64,000 nucleotides of DNA from Roseateles_B sp041906185 (GCA_041906185.1 JAYRJQ010000007.1:62001-126000), one strand, 5' to 3'. Positions 7,506 to 15,222 are shown, numbered from the stretch's first letter. Numbers and translations: made by a program. The notes: generated by a model from the sequence alone, not told the origin.

Positions 7506-8597
7506 TCAACCAATCGATTCCACTTGGCGCGACTGCTGGTAGGCCTTGCCGAACTCGTTGGCCAGGAAGGCCGGCAGCTCGACGGCCTCCTGGGGCACGA
7601 AGCCCTGCTGCGGCAGCTTGCCCTGGCGGAACAGGTCCACGGCAGCGCAGATGCCGGCGGCGGTGGTGATCTGGATGGCGGACAGCGGGCGGGCGCCGTC
7701 GCGCTCGGCGAAGATCTTGCGGGCGAAGACTTCCTGCACCAGGCGGCCCTGCTTCATGCCCGAGACGGTCACGAAGACCAGCACCACATCCTGCATGGTG
7801 GCGGGCATGCTCTTGCGCATGATGTCCTTGAGCTTTTCCTGGTCGTTCTTCAGCTGCAGGTCGTCCAGCAGGAACTGCATCAGGTCACGGTGGCCGGGGT
7901 AGCGCACGGTCTTGTAGTCGAGGTTCTGGACCTTGCCGGCCAGCGTCTCGCACAGGGTGCCCAGGCCGCCCGAGGTGTTGAAGGCCTCGTACTCGGTGCC
8001 GTCCAGCGAGAAGTGCTCCAGGCCTTCCAGCGGCAGGGCGTCGATCTTGCTGCCGTCGTGGATGCACTCGCAGGGGTGGCAGTACTCGTTGATCAAGCCA
8101 TCCACGGACCAGGTCAGGTTGTACTTCAGCGCGTTGGTCGGGAAGGCGGGCAGCGCGCCGACGCGCATCTTCACGTCCTGCAGGGTGTCGAAGCCCTTGG
8201 CCAGGTGGTGGGCCACGATGCCGATGAAGCCGGGCGCCAGGCCGCATTGCGGCATGAAGGCGGTGCGCGAGCCTTCGGCGATGCGCATGATCTCCTTGGT
8301 GGCGGCCACGTCTTCCGTCAGGTCGAAGTAGTGGCAGCCGGCTTCCAGGGCCATGTGGGCGGCGGGGATGGCCAGGTGGTAGGGCAGCGCGTTCACGATG
8401 GCATCGAAGCCGCGCACCATGGCGGCGGCACCCGGGCCGATCTCCTGCACGGCCTGGACCTTGATGCCCTCTTCGGACAGGGCGCTGAGCGCCTTCTCGT
8501 TCTTGTCGAAGACGGTCACGTCGTAGTGGCCGGAGTTGCGCAGCAGGCGGGCGATGGTCTCGCCGATGTGGCCGGCGCCGAGCAGTGCGATCTTCAT
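7506..8597 (-). CDS. Saccharopine dehydrogenase-family protein, probable L-lysine 6-dehydrogenase
   Basis: A 363-residue NAD(P)-dependent dehydrogenase with an N-terminal Rossmann motif GAGHIG (residues 7-12) and the C-terminal catalytic domain of the LYS9/lysine dehydrogenase family. The start at ATG 8597 has AGGAG upstream. The product is either a saccharopine dehydrogenase or an L-lysine 6-dehydrogenase (lysine to 2-aminoadipate 6-semialdehyde plus ammonia). I favour the latter: the length fits lysine 6-dehydrogenases, and no lysine-ketoglutarate reductase gene is present to supply saccharopine. It is the first gene of a minus-strand operon with the aldehyde dehydrogenase, hglS and the FAD dehydrogenase, and is divergent from an Lrp-type regulator. 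Confidence 0.85.
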   Translation of the reverse strand: MKIALLGAGHIGETIARLLRNSGHYDVTVFDKNEKALSALSEEGIKVQAVQEIGPGAAAMVRGFDAIVNALPYHLAIPAAHMALEAGCHYFDLTEDVAATKEIMRIAEGSRTAFMPQCGLAPGFIGIVAHHLAKGFDTLQDVKMRVGALPAFPTNALKYNLTWSVDGLINEYCHPCECIHDGSKIDALPLEGLEHFSLDGTEYEAFNTSGGLGTLCETLAGKVQNLDYKTVRYPGHRDLMQFLLDDLQLKNDQEKLKDIMRKSMPATMQDVVLVFVTVSGMKQGRLVQEVFARKIFAERDGARPLSAIQITTAAGICAAVDLFRQGKLPQQGFVPQEAVELPAFLANEFGKAYQQSRQVESIG

Positions 8598-8649
8598 GGA
8601 GGTCTCCTCTTGGAATGCAGTGTGATGGGCCGCAGTCTAGGAAGAGCGA

Positions 8650-8720
8650 TTGACGAAAGAAAGTGCGAGTTCGTCATAAACGGCTATGCTTTCGACGATT
8701 CGTCATCCGTCCTTGACGAA
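8650..8720. promoter_or_regulatory. Four operator-like copies of TGACGAA between lysine operon and Lrp gene
   Basis: The word TGACGAA or its complement TTCGTCA occurs four times without mismatch: plus at 8651-8657, minus at 8670-8676, minus at 8699-8705 and plus at 8714-8720. They form two inverted pairs, one with a 12-bp spacer and one everted with an 8-bp spacer. The array fills the 159-bp region shared by the divergent dehydrogenase and regulator genes, so it is a strong candidate for the binding site of the adjacent Lrp/AsnC protein. Confidence 0.75.
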
Positions 8721-8756
8721 TAGCAAAAATCAAGGGTTTCTCAGGAGTCCCGTTTC

Positions 8757-9248
8757 ATGAGCACGCGCAAGCCCCCGGCCATGGCCGCCGTCAGCCCCTT
8801 CGCCGCCCCGCGGGACCAGATCGACCGCGATCTCATCACCCTGCTCCAAGCCCATGCCCGCGAGAGCACCGCCAACCTGGCGCGCAAGCTCGGCATTGCC
8901 CGCACGACCGTGGTGGCACGGCTGGCCCGGCTGGAGTCCGAGGGCGTGGTGGTGGGCTACACGGTCAAGCTGGGCTCCGAGGCCGCGGACCGGGGCGTGC
9001 AGGCCTATGTCGGCATCAGCGTGCAGCCGAAGGCGCAGCGCGAGGTGATCAAGCGCCTTTCGCGGCTGCCCGAGCTGCGGCAGCTGGCCTCGGTGAGCGG
9101 CGAGTTCGACTACATGGCGCTGCTGCGCGCGGACACCACCATGCGCCTGGATGCCTTGCTGGACGAGATCGGCGAGATCGAGGGCGTGATCAAGACCACG
9201 ACCTCCGTCGTGCTCGCGCTGCGCGTGGACCGCAGCGCCGGCGGCTGA
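8757..9248 (+). CDS. Lrp/AsnC-family transcriptional regulator of the lysine cluster
   Basis: A 163-residue Lrp/AsnC protein with a variable 20-residue N-terminal extension. A helix-turn-helix domain follows at about residues 22-70 (DLITLLQAHARESTANLARK and the recognition-helix region TTVVARLARLESEGVV). The C-terminal RAM ligand-binding domain occupies about residues 80-160. AGGAG lies upstream of ATG 8757. It is divergent from the lysine-degradation operon and separated from it by four copies of a 7-bp word. Inference: a lysine- or catabolite-responsive local regulator, probably autoregulated. Confidence 0.92.
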   Translation: MSTRKPPAMAAVSPFAAPRDQIDRDLITLLQAHARESTANLARKLGIARTTVVARLARLESEGVVVGYTVKLGSEAADRGVQAYVGISVQPKAQREVIKRLSRLPELRQLASVSGEFDYMALLRADTTMRLDALLDEIGEIEGVIKTTTSVVLALRVDRSAGG

Positions 9249-9333
9249 CCACGCAGGGGCCTGGCTGCCGTCAACCTGGCATGCGGCTTGCACGTTGTCC
9301 GCAGCATCAGCCCTCATCCTTGCGGAGTGCACC

Positions 9334-9471
9334 ATGAAGCTGCAGACCCTGCCCCACCGCGGACACCGCCTGAGCACCGCGCTCAAGGCCGTGGCCCTCA
9401 TCGCCCTGGTTTGGGGCGTGGCCTACCCGGCCCTGCTGTGGGGCCTGCAGCACGCGCTGCCCGCGGCCTGA
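9334..9471 (+). CDS. Small single-pass membrane protein, 45 residues
   Basis: MKLQTLPHRGHRLSTALKAV begins a 45-residue protein with a basic N-terminus and one hydrophobic helix (about residues 16-40) ending LLWGLQHALPAA. GGAG lies seven bases before the ATG. The helix resembles the N-terminal membrane segment of KdpC-type proteins, but no other Kdp feature is present. It is followed 45 bp later by a second small membrane protein, suggesting a co-transcribed pair behind the Lrp gene. No function recognised. Confidence 0.6.
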   Translation: MKLQTLPHRGHRLSTALKAVALIALVWGVAYPALLWGLQHALPAA

Positions 9472-9516
9472 GCGGCCGGCACCCCGCCCGATCTTCCATC
9501 GCCCAGGAGTTCCGCG

Positions 9517-9690
9517 ATGTCCTACCGCCCGCTTCCCGTCACCTCCGTGCCCCGCCCGTCGGCCTGGCGCGCGCTGCTCCTGTGGGCCGTGCTGACGGCG
9601 CTTGCCCTCGGGGGCTTCTCGATGCTGCGCCAGCTGGAAGGCGACGCGAACATCGTGCAGGCGCCCCCGTCTCACGCAGCGCGCGCCTGA
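9517..9690 (+). CDS. Small single-pass membrane protein, 57 residues
   Basis: A 57-residue ORF starting MSYRPLPVTSVPRPSAWRAL with one hydrophobic helix at about residues 17-36 and a short Ala/Pro-rich tail. AGGAG lies seven bases before ATG 9517. It is convergent with the M24 peptidase gene, nine bases from its stop. It has the same size class and topology as the upstream 45-residue protein. No family recognised. Confidence 0.6.
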   Translation: MSYRPLPVTSVPRPSAWRALLLWAVLTALALGGFSMLRQLEGDANIVQAPPSHAARA

Positions 9691-9699
9691 GGCCCAGGC

Positions 9700-10917
9700 T
9701 CAGCCCAGGCAGAAGGGGTCGTCTAGCGACTTCATCGGCGGCGTGAACCAGCGCGGGCCGTCGGCGCTCATGTACATGTGGTCCTCGTGCCGCACGCCGA
9801 ATTCACCGGGGCAGACGATCATGGGCTCGTTGCTGAAGCACATGCCCACGTCCAGCGGCGTCAGGTCTCCCTCGACCATGTAGGGCCACTCGTGGATATC
9901 CAGCCCGCAGCCGTGCCCGGTGCGGTGCGGCAAGCCCGGCAGGCGGTAGCCCGGGCCCAGGCCGGCGGCCTCCAGCACGCGTCGTGCGGCGCGGTCCACC
10001 TCCTGGCAGGCCCGTCCCAATTGCGCCGCCTCGAAGGCCGCGGCCTGTGCGGCCTGCTCCAGATTCCAGATCTCGCGCTGGCGTGCCGTGGGCGTGCCGA
10101 ACACATAGCTGCGCGTGATGTCGGACATATAGCCCTCGACCAGGCAGCCGGTGTCGATCAGCACCATGTCGCCCTCGCGCAGGGTCTGCGGCTCCTTCAC
10201 GCCATGCGGGAATGAGCTGGCGACGCCGAAGAGGACGATCTTGAAATAGGAGCCCGACGCCCCCACGCGGCGGTGTGCCTCGTCGAGGAAGGCCGCCACC
10301 TCGGTCGTGGTGATGCCCTCGTGCAGGATGCTCGCGGCCGCGCGGTGCACGGCCAGCGTCATGTCATGGGCGCGCTGCATCAGGGCGAGCTCTGCCGCGG
10401 ACTTGCGCATGCGGCAGGCCGCCGTCATGGGTCGCGCGTTGACCCACTGCAGGGCCGGCGCGGCCTGGCGCAGGCCATCGGCGACGAAGAAGGGGCAGTC
10501 CTCCGACAGGCCGACCGTCGCCGCCGACCCGACGCCCATGTCACCCAGCACCCGCGCCAACAGCGCGTACGGACTCTCGTGTTCCTCCCACAGGCGCAGC
10601 TCGCCGGGCAGCAGCCAGTAGTCCCGCAACGTGCCCTCCTCGAAGGCGGGCGCGAGGTATTGCAGCGCGCCTTGCGCGGGCACGAGCGCGCCCACGAGGC
10701 GCTCGCTCGCCGGCCAGGCGAGGCCCGTGAAGTAGCGCAGGTTCGTGCCCGCGTGCAGGTACACCGCCGCCACGCCGGCCTCGCGCATCAGACCCTGCAG
10801 GCGCCGAAGACGCGCCTCGTACTCGTCCACGCCGATGGGCTGCACGCCCGCCGTCATCCCCTGCAGATCAGCCAGCGCCTCTTCACGGGTGCGCCCGCCA
10901 ACACCGATTGCATTCAT
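9700..10917 (-). CDS. M24-family metallopeptidase (Xaa-Pro peptidase-like)
   Basis: A 405-residue protein with an N-terminal creatinase-like domain (about residues 35-165) and a C-terminal pita-bread M24 domain. All five metal ligands are in place: D255 (LIDTG), D266 (SDITR), H335 (HRTGHG), E364 (SNEP) and E378 (RHEDH). This argues for an active di-metal peptidase releasing amino acids from Xaa-Pro peptides, or a related amidohydrolase such as the ectoine hydrolase branch. No signal peptide is seen, so it is cytoplasmic. A perfect 12-bp palindrome 20 bp upstream of the start suggests a dedicated repressor, not encoded here. Confidence 0.9.
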   Translation of the reverse strand: MNAIGVGGRTREEALADLQGMTAGVQPIGVDEYEARLRRLQGLMREAGVAAVYLHAGTNLRYFTGLAWPASERLVGALVPAQGALQYLAPAFEEGTLRDYWLLPGELRLWEEHESPYALLARVLGDMGVGSAATVGLSEDCPFFVADGLRQAAPALQWVNARPMTAACRMRKSAAELALMQRAHDMTLAVHRAAASILHEGITTTEVAAFLDEAHRRVGASGSYFKIVLFGVASSFPHGVKEPQTLREGDMVLIDTGCLVEGYMSDITRSYVFGTPTARQREIWNLEQAAQAAAFEAAQLGRACQEVDRAARRVLEAAGLGPGYRLPGLPHRTGHGCGLDIHEWPYMVEGDLTPLDVGMCFSNEPMIVCPGEFGVRHEDHMYMSADGPRWFTPPMKSLDDPFCLG

Positions 10918-10936
10918 GGTTTGCCTCGCCGCTCTT

Positions 10937-10948
10937 TTGATATATCAA
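10937..10948. promoter_or_regulatory. Perfect palindrome TTGATATATCAA, candidate operator
   Basis: A 12-bp perfect palindrome 20 bp upstream of the M24 peptidase start, in an AT-rich pocket of a GC-rich region. Its length and symmetry suit a GntR-, LacI- or TetR-type homodimer. The nearest regulators in the window are Lrp types whose sites look different, so the cognate factor is unknown. Confidence 0.5.
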
Positions 10949-11082
10949 CAGAATACCATCTCGCCTCGCGCCCGCCGTCACCGCTGCTTGCAATTTCCCA
11001 CCGCCCGGGGGATGGGCGCCGGCGCGCGCGCCTCCTATCGTGCGGCGGCGCCAATCGGGCGTGCCTCCCATCAATGATCGAT

Positions 11083-11925
11083 ATGCGTCGAGCCCTGCCC
11101 CGCGTTCTGCTGCCCCTGACCCTTGCCCTCAGCGCCCTGTCGAGCCACGCGCTCGAGGTGTCGCCCGTCAAGGGCTACGCCGGCAATGGTGAGAAGACCA
11201 AGGCGATGGATGTGGTCAAGGTGTGGGCCGTCTGCGGCACCAGCTATTGCGAGGACACCCCGGCCGGCAAGCGCCGGGACATCGAGCTGGTCGGCCGAGT
11301 CCGCGAGCAGACGATCTTCAACCGCGACAAGGCCCTGATGGTGGGGCCGTCCATCGTGGCGCGCGAATACGCGGACGTGGCCAAGCGCCAGGGCGGCAAG
11401 CTCATCAACCAGCAAGATGGCTCCTCCGGCCCTTTCATCTACCGCTTCGCACGTGCGGACGGTGGCGCCGACTGGCTCGTCCTGAAGGACAACTACGAGG
11501 GCTACTACACCCTCGTCGTCGTGGAGGAAGCCCAGCGCGAGAGCACGGTCACCATCTCGGCGCAGGACATGTCCAATGCGCTGAAGTCCGAGGGCGACGT
11601 CGCCCTGTACATCGAGTTCGAGACGGCCAAGGCCGAGATCCTGCCGGCCGGCCAGGGCGTGGTGAAGGAGATTGCCACGCTGCTGCGCAACGAACCGGCG
11701 CTGAAGGTCTCCATCGAGGGCCACACCGACAACACGGGCAATGCCGCCGAGAATCAGCGCCTCTCGCAAGCCCGCGCCGAGGCGGTCATGAAGGCCGTGA
11801 TCGCGCAGGGCATCGATGCCAAGCGCCTGAAGTCCGCGGGCCACGGCGCGACCTACCCGATCGCGGACAACCGCAAGGAAGCGGGCCGCACCAAGAACCG
11901 CCGCGTCGAGCTGGTCAAGCTGTGA
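11083..11925 (+). CDS. OmpA-family outer-membrane/peptidoglycan protein A (Tad-locus paralogue 1)
   Basis: A 280-residue exported protein with a signal peptide (MRRALPRVLLPLTLALSALS, cut near SHA-LEV) and a unique N-terminal domain of about 150 residues. A C-terminal OmpA domain follows (IEFETAKAEILPAGQ, SIEGHTDNTGNAAENQRLSQ, NRRVEL) that should bind peptidoglycan. The N-terminal domain is shared with the protein at 15223-16068 (EVTP/EVSP start, CGT.CE/CG motif, VVEEA). ATG 11083 is preferred over ATG 11074 because it gives a cleaner signal peptide; neither has a good ribosome-binding site. It heads the left arm of the Tad locus and may anchor the secretion channel to the wall. Confidence 0.88.
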   Translation: MRRALPRVLLPLTLALSALSSHALEVSPVKGYAGNGEKTKAMDVVKVWAVCGTSYCEDTPAGKRRDIELVGRVREQTIFNRDKALMVGPSIVAREYADVAKRQGGKLINQQDGSSGPFIYRFARADGGADWLVLKDNYEGYYTLVVVEEAQRESTVTISAQDMSNALKSEGDVALYIEFETAKAEILPAGQGVVKEIATLLRNEPALKVSIEGHTDNTGNAAENQRLSQARAEAVMKAVIAQGIDAKRLKSAGHGATYPIADNRKEAGRTKNRRVELVKL

Positions 11926-11942
11926 TGCAGGAACCTCTCGCG

Positions 11943-12800
11943 ATGACACTGCACCGCCGCGCCATTCTTCCCGTGCTCGCGATGCTCGCGGGCGCCGTCC
12001 TGCCGGGCTTTGCGCTCGCCGCCGAAGGCGAGATGACCGATCACCCGCTGCTGTCCGGCATGAGCGGCTTCGGCCTGCGCAGCAAGACGGTGCGGGAGGC
12101 CGACACCTTCGCCCTCGAACAGGTCTGCGGCAAGCTGCCCTCGCAGGCGCTGCCCTGGCTGGTGGACGGCAAGGTCACCCGCATGGAGTACCGGCCGCAG
12201 GGCAAGGGCAGCGGGCCGCTGGCCATCCTGCGCAGCTACCAGCAGGCCATCGCCAAGGTCGGCGGCCAGCAGCTCAACACCGGCTTCAGCCTCACCGACG
12301 ACGGCGTGCAGTACAAGCCGCACGTCTTCCGCCTGCAGGCCGACAAGACGCCGGTGATCGCGGTCCTGCACCTCGACACTAGCAACTACCAGCTGACGAT
12401 CATCGAACAGCAGCCGCTGGGCGAGCGGGTCACCGCCGCCACGATGGCCGCCGACCTGAAGGCCTCGGGCGTGACCACGCTGCACATCGAGTTCGAGACC
12501 GGCAAGTCCCAGCTGCCTGCGGCGGGTCAGGCCCTGGTCAAGGAGATAGCCGCGCTACTGCGCAACGCACCGGAGCTTCAGCTGTCGATCGAAGGCCACA
12601 CCGACCGCGTCGGGCAGGCGGCAGACAACCTGCGCCTGTCCCAGGAGCGGGCGGAGGCCGTGATGAAGGGGGTGATCGCCCAAGGCATCGAGGCCCGGCG
12701 TCTCAAGGCCGTGGGGCACGGCCAGAACGAGCCGGTGGCGGACAACCGCACCGAGGAAGGCCGCGCCAGGAATCGGCGGGTGGAACTCGTCAGGAAGTGA
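11943..12800 (+). CDS. OmpA-family protein B (Tad-locus paralogue 2)
   Basis: A 285-residue exported protein with a signal peptide (MTLHRRAILPVLAMLAGAVL, cut near ALA-AEG) and an N-terminal domain unlike those of the other two OmpA proteins. The C-terminal OmpA domain (LHIEFETGKSQLPAAGQ, SIEGHTDRVGQAADNLRLSQ) closely resembles its neighbours. An in-frame ATG at 11925 overlaps the preceding stop (TGATG); ATG 11943 is chosen because AGGAA precedes it and the signal peptide then starts cleanly. It is co-transcribed with the OmpA gene upstream. Confidence 0.87.
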   Translation: MTLHRRAILPVLAMLAGAVLPGFALAAEGEMTDHPLLSGMSGFGLRSKTVREADTFALEQVCGKLPSQALPWLVDGKVTRMEYRPQGKGSGPLAILRSYQQAIAKVGGQQLNTGFSLTDDGVQYKPHVFRLQADKTPVIAVLHLDTSNYQLTIIEQQPLGERVTAATMAADLKASGVTTLHIEFETGKSQLPAAGQALVKEIAALLRNAPELQLSIEGHTDRVGQAADNLRLSQERAEAVMKGVIAQGIEARRLKAVGHGQNEPVADNRTEEGRARNRRVELVRK

Positions 12801-12845
12801 GGGCAAGGGCCCGGCGCGCCGTCCTGGCGGCCAGATCAGGGCCGT

Positions 12846-13334
12846 TCAGGGCGCCAGGCGCGCCAGCTCCCGTTCCAGCGCGATGACGTCCTGGCGTGCA
12901 CGCTGGAGGGCCTCGGCCGCGCCCGGCTGTCGGCCCGGCTCTCGGCCCGACAGCTCCAGCGCGGCCAGACGCGCGCGCTCTTGGCTGAGCTCCTGCTGAA
13001 GGATCTGACGCCGCCCCTCGTCATTGCTGCGGGCCGGCGCGGCGCCAACGGCCCGGACCGCCACGGCAGACGCGGTCGCGGCCTCGCCGCCCGGCACCCG
13101 CACCGCCATCGGGCAGGCCTTGCCGCCCGACCCCAGCCATTCCACGCCGCCCTGGCGGCAGGACGCGCCCGAGGCCGCCTGTGCCCGCTCCAGGATGACA
13201 CCGCCCGCCTGCACGTCCCGCGCGCAGGCCAGCGCCGCCAGCCCCATCACCAGCCCCATCACCAGGCTCATCACCAGGCCCGTCGGGGAGCGCCCGCCGG
13301 ACGCCCCGCGGACCTCAACTGCCAGCGCTGCCAT
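12846..13334 (-). CDS. Exported hypothetical protein with C-terminal coiled coil
   Basis: A 162-residue protein with an N-terminal hydrophobic stretch (about residues 18-38, containing an MSLVMGLVMGL repeat) that may be a signal peptide or anchor. A middle part with two cysteines follows (SCRQGG, KACPMAV). The C-terminus is rich in Glu, Arg, Leu and Ala (ILQQELSQERARLAALEL and onward) and probably forms a coiled coil. Its start overlaps the 3' end of the upstream lipoprotein gene by 20 bp, so the two are likely co-transcribed. No family recognised; a Tad accessory role is suggested by position only. Confidence 0.6.
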   Translation of the reverse strand: MAALAVEVRGASGGRSPTGLVMSLVMGLVMGLAALACARDVQAGGVILERAQAASGASCRQGGVEWLGSGGKACPMAVRVPGGEAATASAVAVRAVGAAPARSNDEGRRQILQQELSQERARLAALELSGREPGRQPGAAEALQRARQDVIALERELARLAP

Positions 13335-13686
13335 TGTTGACAGTCACCCGCGCCAGGCGACCCATGTCGTCTTCCACGGTCACGACCATACTGGTCATGC
13401 AGACGCCGCCCACGAAATTGATCTGGAACGCGTCGCCGCTGGCCGGCACCACGTTGCGGCTGAAGGCCAGGCCGGAGGGCAGCGGGTTGCTGACCCGGTA
13501 AGGCGGCGTGCCGCCGAACACATGCACCAGGGGGCCGTTGCCCACATAGCAACCGCCGTCGCCCTTGGTCACGGTCACGTTGCTCATGGACACCTCGATC
13601 GAGTCCACCGGGCCGGACTCATTGCCGCCACCGCCACAGCCGCTCAGCGCCAGCAGGGCCGCGACACACCACATCATCTTCTTCAT
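13315..13686 (-). CDS. Small lipoprotein of the Tad locus
   Basis: A 123-residue protein with a classic lipoprotein signal: MKKMMWCVAALLALSGCGGG, lipobox LSGC with the acylated cysteine at about residue 17, followed by a glycine-rich spacer. The rest (IEVSMSNVTVTKGDGGCYV and onward, with three more cysteines) looks like a small beta-rich domain. The start at ATG 13686 has GGGAG upstream. It lies between a TadE-like gene and the coiled-coil protein, all on the minus strand and divergent from flp. Function unknown; it may assist the secretin or pilus. Confidence 0.75.
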   Translation of the reverse strand: MKKMMWCVAALLALSGCGGGGNESGPVDSIEVSMSNVTVTKGDGGCYVGNGPLVHVFGGTPPYRVSNPLPSGLAFSRNVVPASGDAFQINFVGGVCMTSMVVTVEDDMGRLARVTVNNGSAGS

Positions 13687-13719
13687 CAGGACTCCCTCGT
13701 CATTTCTCAAAAATCAGCT

Positions 13720-14427
13720 TCACCGCTCCGCGCGGGTCTGCATCTCCACGATCGCAAAGCTCTCGATAGGCAGCCGGCCGCGGAGGTAGTAGCGAATGCA
13801 CTCCTCGGATGCCCCCAGGTACACGGACTCGAGCACGCCGACGTTGCCAAAGGCATCCACACCCGACTGACCGCTGCACATGACGCGGCTCAGCACGCCT
13901 GCCATCAGGGGCACCTTCAGCTGATAGCCGTAGACGACCCGGATCTTCAGAAGGTTGGCATCCCGCAGGCGTTGCTTCGAGCTCGTGCCCGGCGTGTTAA
14001 GGCGCCACTCCAGATTGTCATTAGGAATGTAGGTCACGCCCGTCTTGGGATCCTTGATCCCGAAGTCGTCGAAGGACAGCGACGACGGATTCAGACGCTC
14101 GAGCTTCACCGGATGCAGGACCTGATCCAGCTCCGTGTCCACCTTGGCCTTGGCCAGCCGCACGCTGTCGTTCGTCTCGAAGTTGTTCTGATAGAAGGGG
14201 CTGAGCGAGCGCAGCAGGGCCGTCTTCATGACGCCCTCGTTCGCGTTGTGCAGGGAGCCCAGACGGGCCGCCTGGAAGGTCGCGTGGTTGACCTGCAGCT
14301 TCGCCATGTAGATGAAGCCGGCCTGCACCAGGCCCAGCACGAACACGATGGCCACGGGCAGAACGATCACGAACTCGACCAGGCCGAGGCCTCGGGGCGA
14401 CCTGCCATGACGATGCCTGACGCGCAT
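13720..14427 (-). CDS. TadE-like pseudopilin
   Basis: A 235-residue TadE/TadG-type protein. A basic N-terminus (MRVRHRHGRSPRG) precedes a pilin-like helix (LGLVEFVIVLPVAIVFVLGL) and the typical segment QVNHATFQAARLGSLHN. The remainder is a periplasmic domain with two cysteines. The start at ATG 14427 is supported by GGAGGAGG eight bases upstream; longer in-frame extensions have no such site. TadE-like proteins are processed by the Tad prepilin peptidase and are needed for Flp pilus assembly. It is transcribed away from flp, with the lipoprotein and coiled-coil genes behind it. Confidence 0.85.
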   Translation of the reverse strand: MRVRHRHGRSPRGLGLVEFVIVLPVAIVFVLGLVQAGFIYMAKLQVNHATFQAARLGSLHNANEGVMKTALLRSLSPFYQNNFETNDSVRLAKAKVDTELDQVLHPVKLERLNPSSLSFDDFGIKDPKTGVTYIPNDNLEWRLNTPGTSSKQRLRDANLLKIRVVYGYQLKVPLMAGVLSRVMCSGQSGVDAFGNVGVLESVYLGASEECIRYYLRGRLPIESFAIVEMQTRAER

Positions 14428-14806
14428 CTCGCGCCTCCTCCACTTGAACTCTGTTGATCGGCCCGCCATACGTGGGCGGACCTGCATGAATGCGGGGCGG
14501 CGAGCGCCTTGGCAGCCGGGAAGTCCCATGGAATGGGCCTTGCGGCGCGGCCGGGGCGGGGCACCTTCTCCCCTTTCGGCGGCGCGAGTCTGGCCGCCAG
14601 TCGTGACATCGTCAACGAATTCCGTGCATTTTTAACAATGCAACAGATGGCTTACCTTGACTTACAAACGACCAGCCTTTAGGGGGTGGTGCGCTGCAAC
14701 AAACATCGAATAAGGTGCCGACCTGTGATGCGATGGCCACTGAGTCTCGCGTCCAGACAGGGCCTCAGGAGGAGGCTCGCCATCCACACACCCATGCGAG
14801 GAAACC
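14428..14806. other. Divergent promoter region of the Tad locus
   Basis: A 379-bp region between the minus-strand TadE-like gene and flp. It has an AT-richer core at about 14600-14680, the likely promoter area for both directions. TTGACT at 14657-14662 is the best -35 candidate toward flp, but no good -10 stands 16-18 bp beyond it. I see no convincing sigma-54 site, riboswitch or RNA gene. Confidence 0.4.
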
Positions 14807-15103
14807 ATGCTGCAAATGCAACAACGCGCCCTGAACAAGTCCAAGATCCGCGGTCAGGGCATGACCGAATACATCATCATCGTGGCGCTGATCGCCGTCG
14901 CCGCCATCGGCGTCTACAGCCTCTTCGGTGATGTCGTGAAGAAGCAGACGGGCGCCATGGCCGCCGGCCTGGCTGGTGACAACGGCAATGCCGTGACCTG
15001 GAACGAAAAGGCCAAGAAGAAGACCGAGAAGGAAAAGGACAAGGTCGAGAACGTCAAGAACCTGAACGACTTCACCAAGGACAACGAGCTGAAGAAGGAC
15101 TGA
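14807..15103 (+). CDS. flp: Flp-type (type IVb) major pilin
   Basis: A 98-residue Flp pilin. The leader ends at G17 of RGQGMTEYIIIVALIAVAAI, giving the G-x4-E-Y processing motif and a 25-residue hydrophobic helix. Flp pilins are usually 50-70 residues; this one carries an extra hydrophilic tail of about 50 residues, very rich in lysine and glutamate (KAKKKTEKEKDKVENVKN). That would make the fibre surface highly charged. GAGGAAA precedes the ATG. It is the first gene of the rightward Tad cluster. Confidence 0.92.
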   Translation: MLQMQQRALNKSKIRGQGMTEYIIIVALIAVAAIGVYSLFGDVVKKQTGAMAAGLAGDNGNAVTWNEKAKKKTEKEKDKVENVKNLNDFTKDNELKKD

Positions 15104-15222
15104 TCAGCGTCGTGACGGGCAGCAAGGCTGGGCCGGCGGCATCGCCGCCCACTGCCTTCTGCCCGACTGAAGCCGCGCAGCGAGACCTACACTTCGGGCC
15201 TCCATCCAGCCACTGACCGACT

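Noticed and set aside
5835..8723. 962-codon open frame on the plus strand across the lysine cluster
   Set aside because: It is antisense to three clearly recognisable enzymes on the minus strand and has the Gly/His/Val-rich composition typical of GC-rich shadow frames.
9334..9471. Small protein considered as a KdpC fragment or KdpF
   Set aside because: Only the hydrophobic helix is similar; no other Kdp genes or motifs are present, so no name was given.
14657..14700. Sigma-54 or strong sigma-70 promoter for flp
   Set aside because: No GG-N10-GC spacing for sigma-54, and the TTGACT candidate lacks a credible -10 at the right distance.
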